A stretch of DNA of 64,000 nt from Serinus canaria (lineage: Eukaryota > Chordata > Aves > Passeriformes > Fringillidae): positions 3,476,600 through 3,540,599 of the forward strand of contig NC_066336.1 in NCBI RefSeq assembly GCF_022539315.1, given 5' to 3'. The position numbers were made by a program, and so were the translations under genes. Shown piece after piece: positions 63,217-64,000 of the stretch (the first letter of the stretch is position 1; each line of letters opens with the position of its first letter). The notes under the pieces are model-generated. The model was not told the origin of the DNA. It made no database searches and was given only the letters and a program-made list of their open reading frames with translations.

Positions 63217-64000
63217 TCAGAGCCGCTGGCAGTAGAGTTCATAGAGGCTCTTGGCCATCCTCTGGGTCTCCTGGAAAGCCTCACAGCTCTGCTCCCAGCT
63301 CGGGGGCACCTGCTCCTCCCCATAGTAGGCGCCGGCGATGGCCCCCGCCATGGTGGCGATGGTGTCCGTGTCCCCCCCCAGGGAGATGCAGTAGATGATG
63401 GTTCTCTGCAGGGCGTTGTAGTGGGCAGGAATGTCAGGATCAGCGTCCATGCAGCGCAGGAAGGAGTAAATGGCAGTGGGGACGGAGCGCAGCGCAGCGA
63501 TGCCATTGCCTGGAACACACCCCATCAGCACCCTCTGGCCTTCCTTCCTTCCTTTCCCCTTCCTACTGGTGACTTTCCATAACAGTATCATGGATTTTAC
63601 CAGGAAAAGGTGCAAAAGTTTGTCCCTCAGAAACCCCCCCAGTTCCCTAGTACCACTCACATCCTGCAGAGCAATTCCCAGTTACCCCAGTATAGCCTGG
63701 CCATACACATCTACTCATTCCCACTCAACATGAGAACCCAACAGCCCTTATGAGGTCTTGGAATGTTAAGAAACATTATACAAGTTGAATTTCCCTTAGC
63801 AAGACATTTTTTTCCTATCAATTCTGGGTTGAGACTCAGAATTCCTGACTGGTGAGCACAGGCTGCTTTTCCAGCATATTCTGTGCTTGACAGGCAGCAT
63901 AGGCTGAAGAGGAATCTAGGGGAACACACATCTACCAGGCTTGCTGAGTTAGTCCTGCTTCCAGCTTTCTTAAGAAAGGTACTCACCCAACTCAAACAAT
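63217..64000 (-). CDS. ADPRS: ADP-ribosylhydrolase ARH3 (ADPRS/ADPRHL2), C-terminal part
   Basis: The last coding exon is 63509-63217. The preceding exon is represented only by its final 14 bases (64000-63987), reading ...LFELG across the junction into NGIAALRSVPTAIYSFLRC. The acceptor is TGTTCCAG (63511-63510) and the donor G|GTGAGT (63986-63985); the split codon is Gly, as the family requires. The exon carries SLGGDTDTIATMAGAIAGA, whose GGDTDT acids and threonine bind the catalytic magnesium pair in ARH3, and ends MAKSLYELYCQRL. ARH3 removes ADP-ribose from serine and degrades poly(ADP-ribose) in nucleus, cytosol and mitochondria. The gene is cut by the window edge, not broken. Confidence 0.95.
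63510..63986 (-). other. ADPRS: Last intron of ADPRS
   Basis: A 477-bp GT-AG intron between the two exon pieces seen. No repeat or other feature is recognised in it. Confidence 0.85.

Overview
The window is GC-rich vertebrate nuclear DNA, almost certainly from a bird. It has spliced genes with GT-AG introns, CpG-rich promoters, AATAAA poly(A) signals and several truncated CR1 retroposon tails (e.g. 8376-8598, 11217-11445, 36973-37145, 50898-51135). One solo-LTR-like piece lies in an intron. There are no prokaryotic, plasmid or CRISPR features.

Layout, left to right. (1) 1-1100: a CpG island with a short minus-strand first coding exon (586-529), which I read tentatively as the start of MAP7D1 running off the left edge. 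(2) 3830-7778: a complete 14-exon minus-strand gene for a secreted glycoside hydrolase family 3 (GH3) enzyme, beta-xylosidase/beta-glucosidase-like. All intron phases join cleanly and the catalytic residues are kept. (3) 8376-9600: CR1 fragments. (4) 9600-15575: TRAPPC3 on the plus strand, five coding exons, 180 residues, with a CpG promoter carrying a ZNF143/THAP11-type motif. (5) 15576-30780: about 15 kb with no gene I can support, holding minisatellites, a G-quadruplex candidate and some possible conserved non-coding blocks. (6) 30780-60665: COL8A2 on the plus strand. It has a CpG island and probable untranslated first exon near 31.1 kb, a long 5' intron, two coding exons (51338-51512 and 55912-57833; 698 residues) and a 2.8 kb 3' UTR. 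(7) 61450-64000: the 3' end of ADPRS (ADPRHL2) on the minus strand, convergent with COL8A2 and cut by the right edge.

The order MAP7D1 / TRAPPC3 / COL8A2 / ADPRS and their relative orientations match what I remember of human 1p34.3 read in reverse. The difference is the GH3 gene between MAP7D1 and TRAPPC3, which I do not know from the human locus. The linked genes share no pathway: vesicle tethering (TRAPPC3), Descemet-membrane collagen (COL8A2), ADP-ribose removal (ADPRS), microtubule binding (MAP7D1) and an extracellular or lysosomal glycosidase. The GH3 gene is the most unusual object here. All exon boundaries come from reading splice signals and reading frame by eye; no alignment or database search was run.
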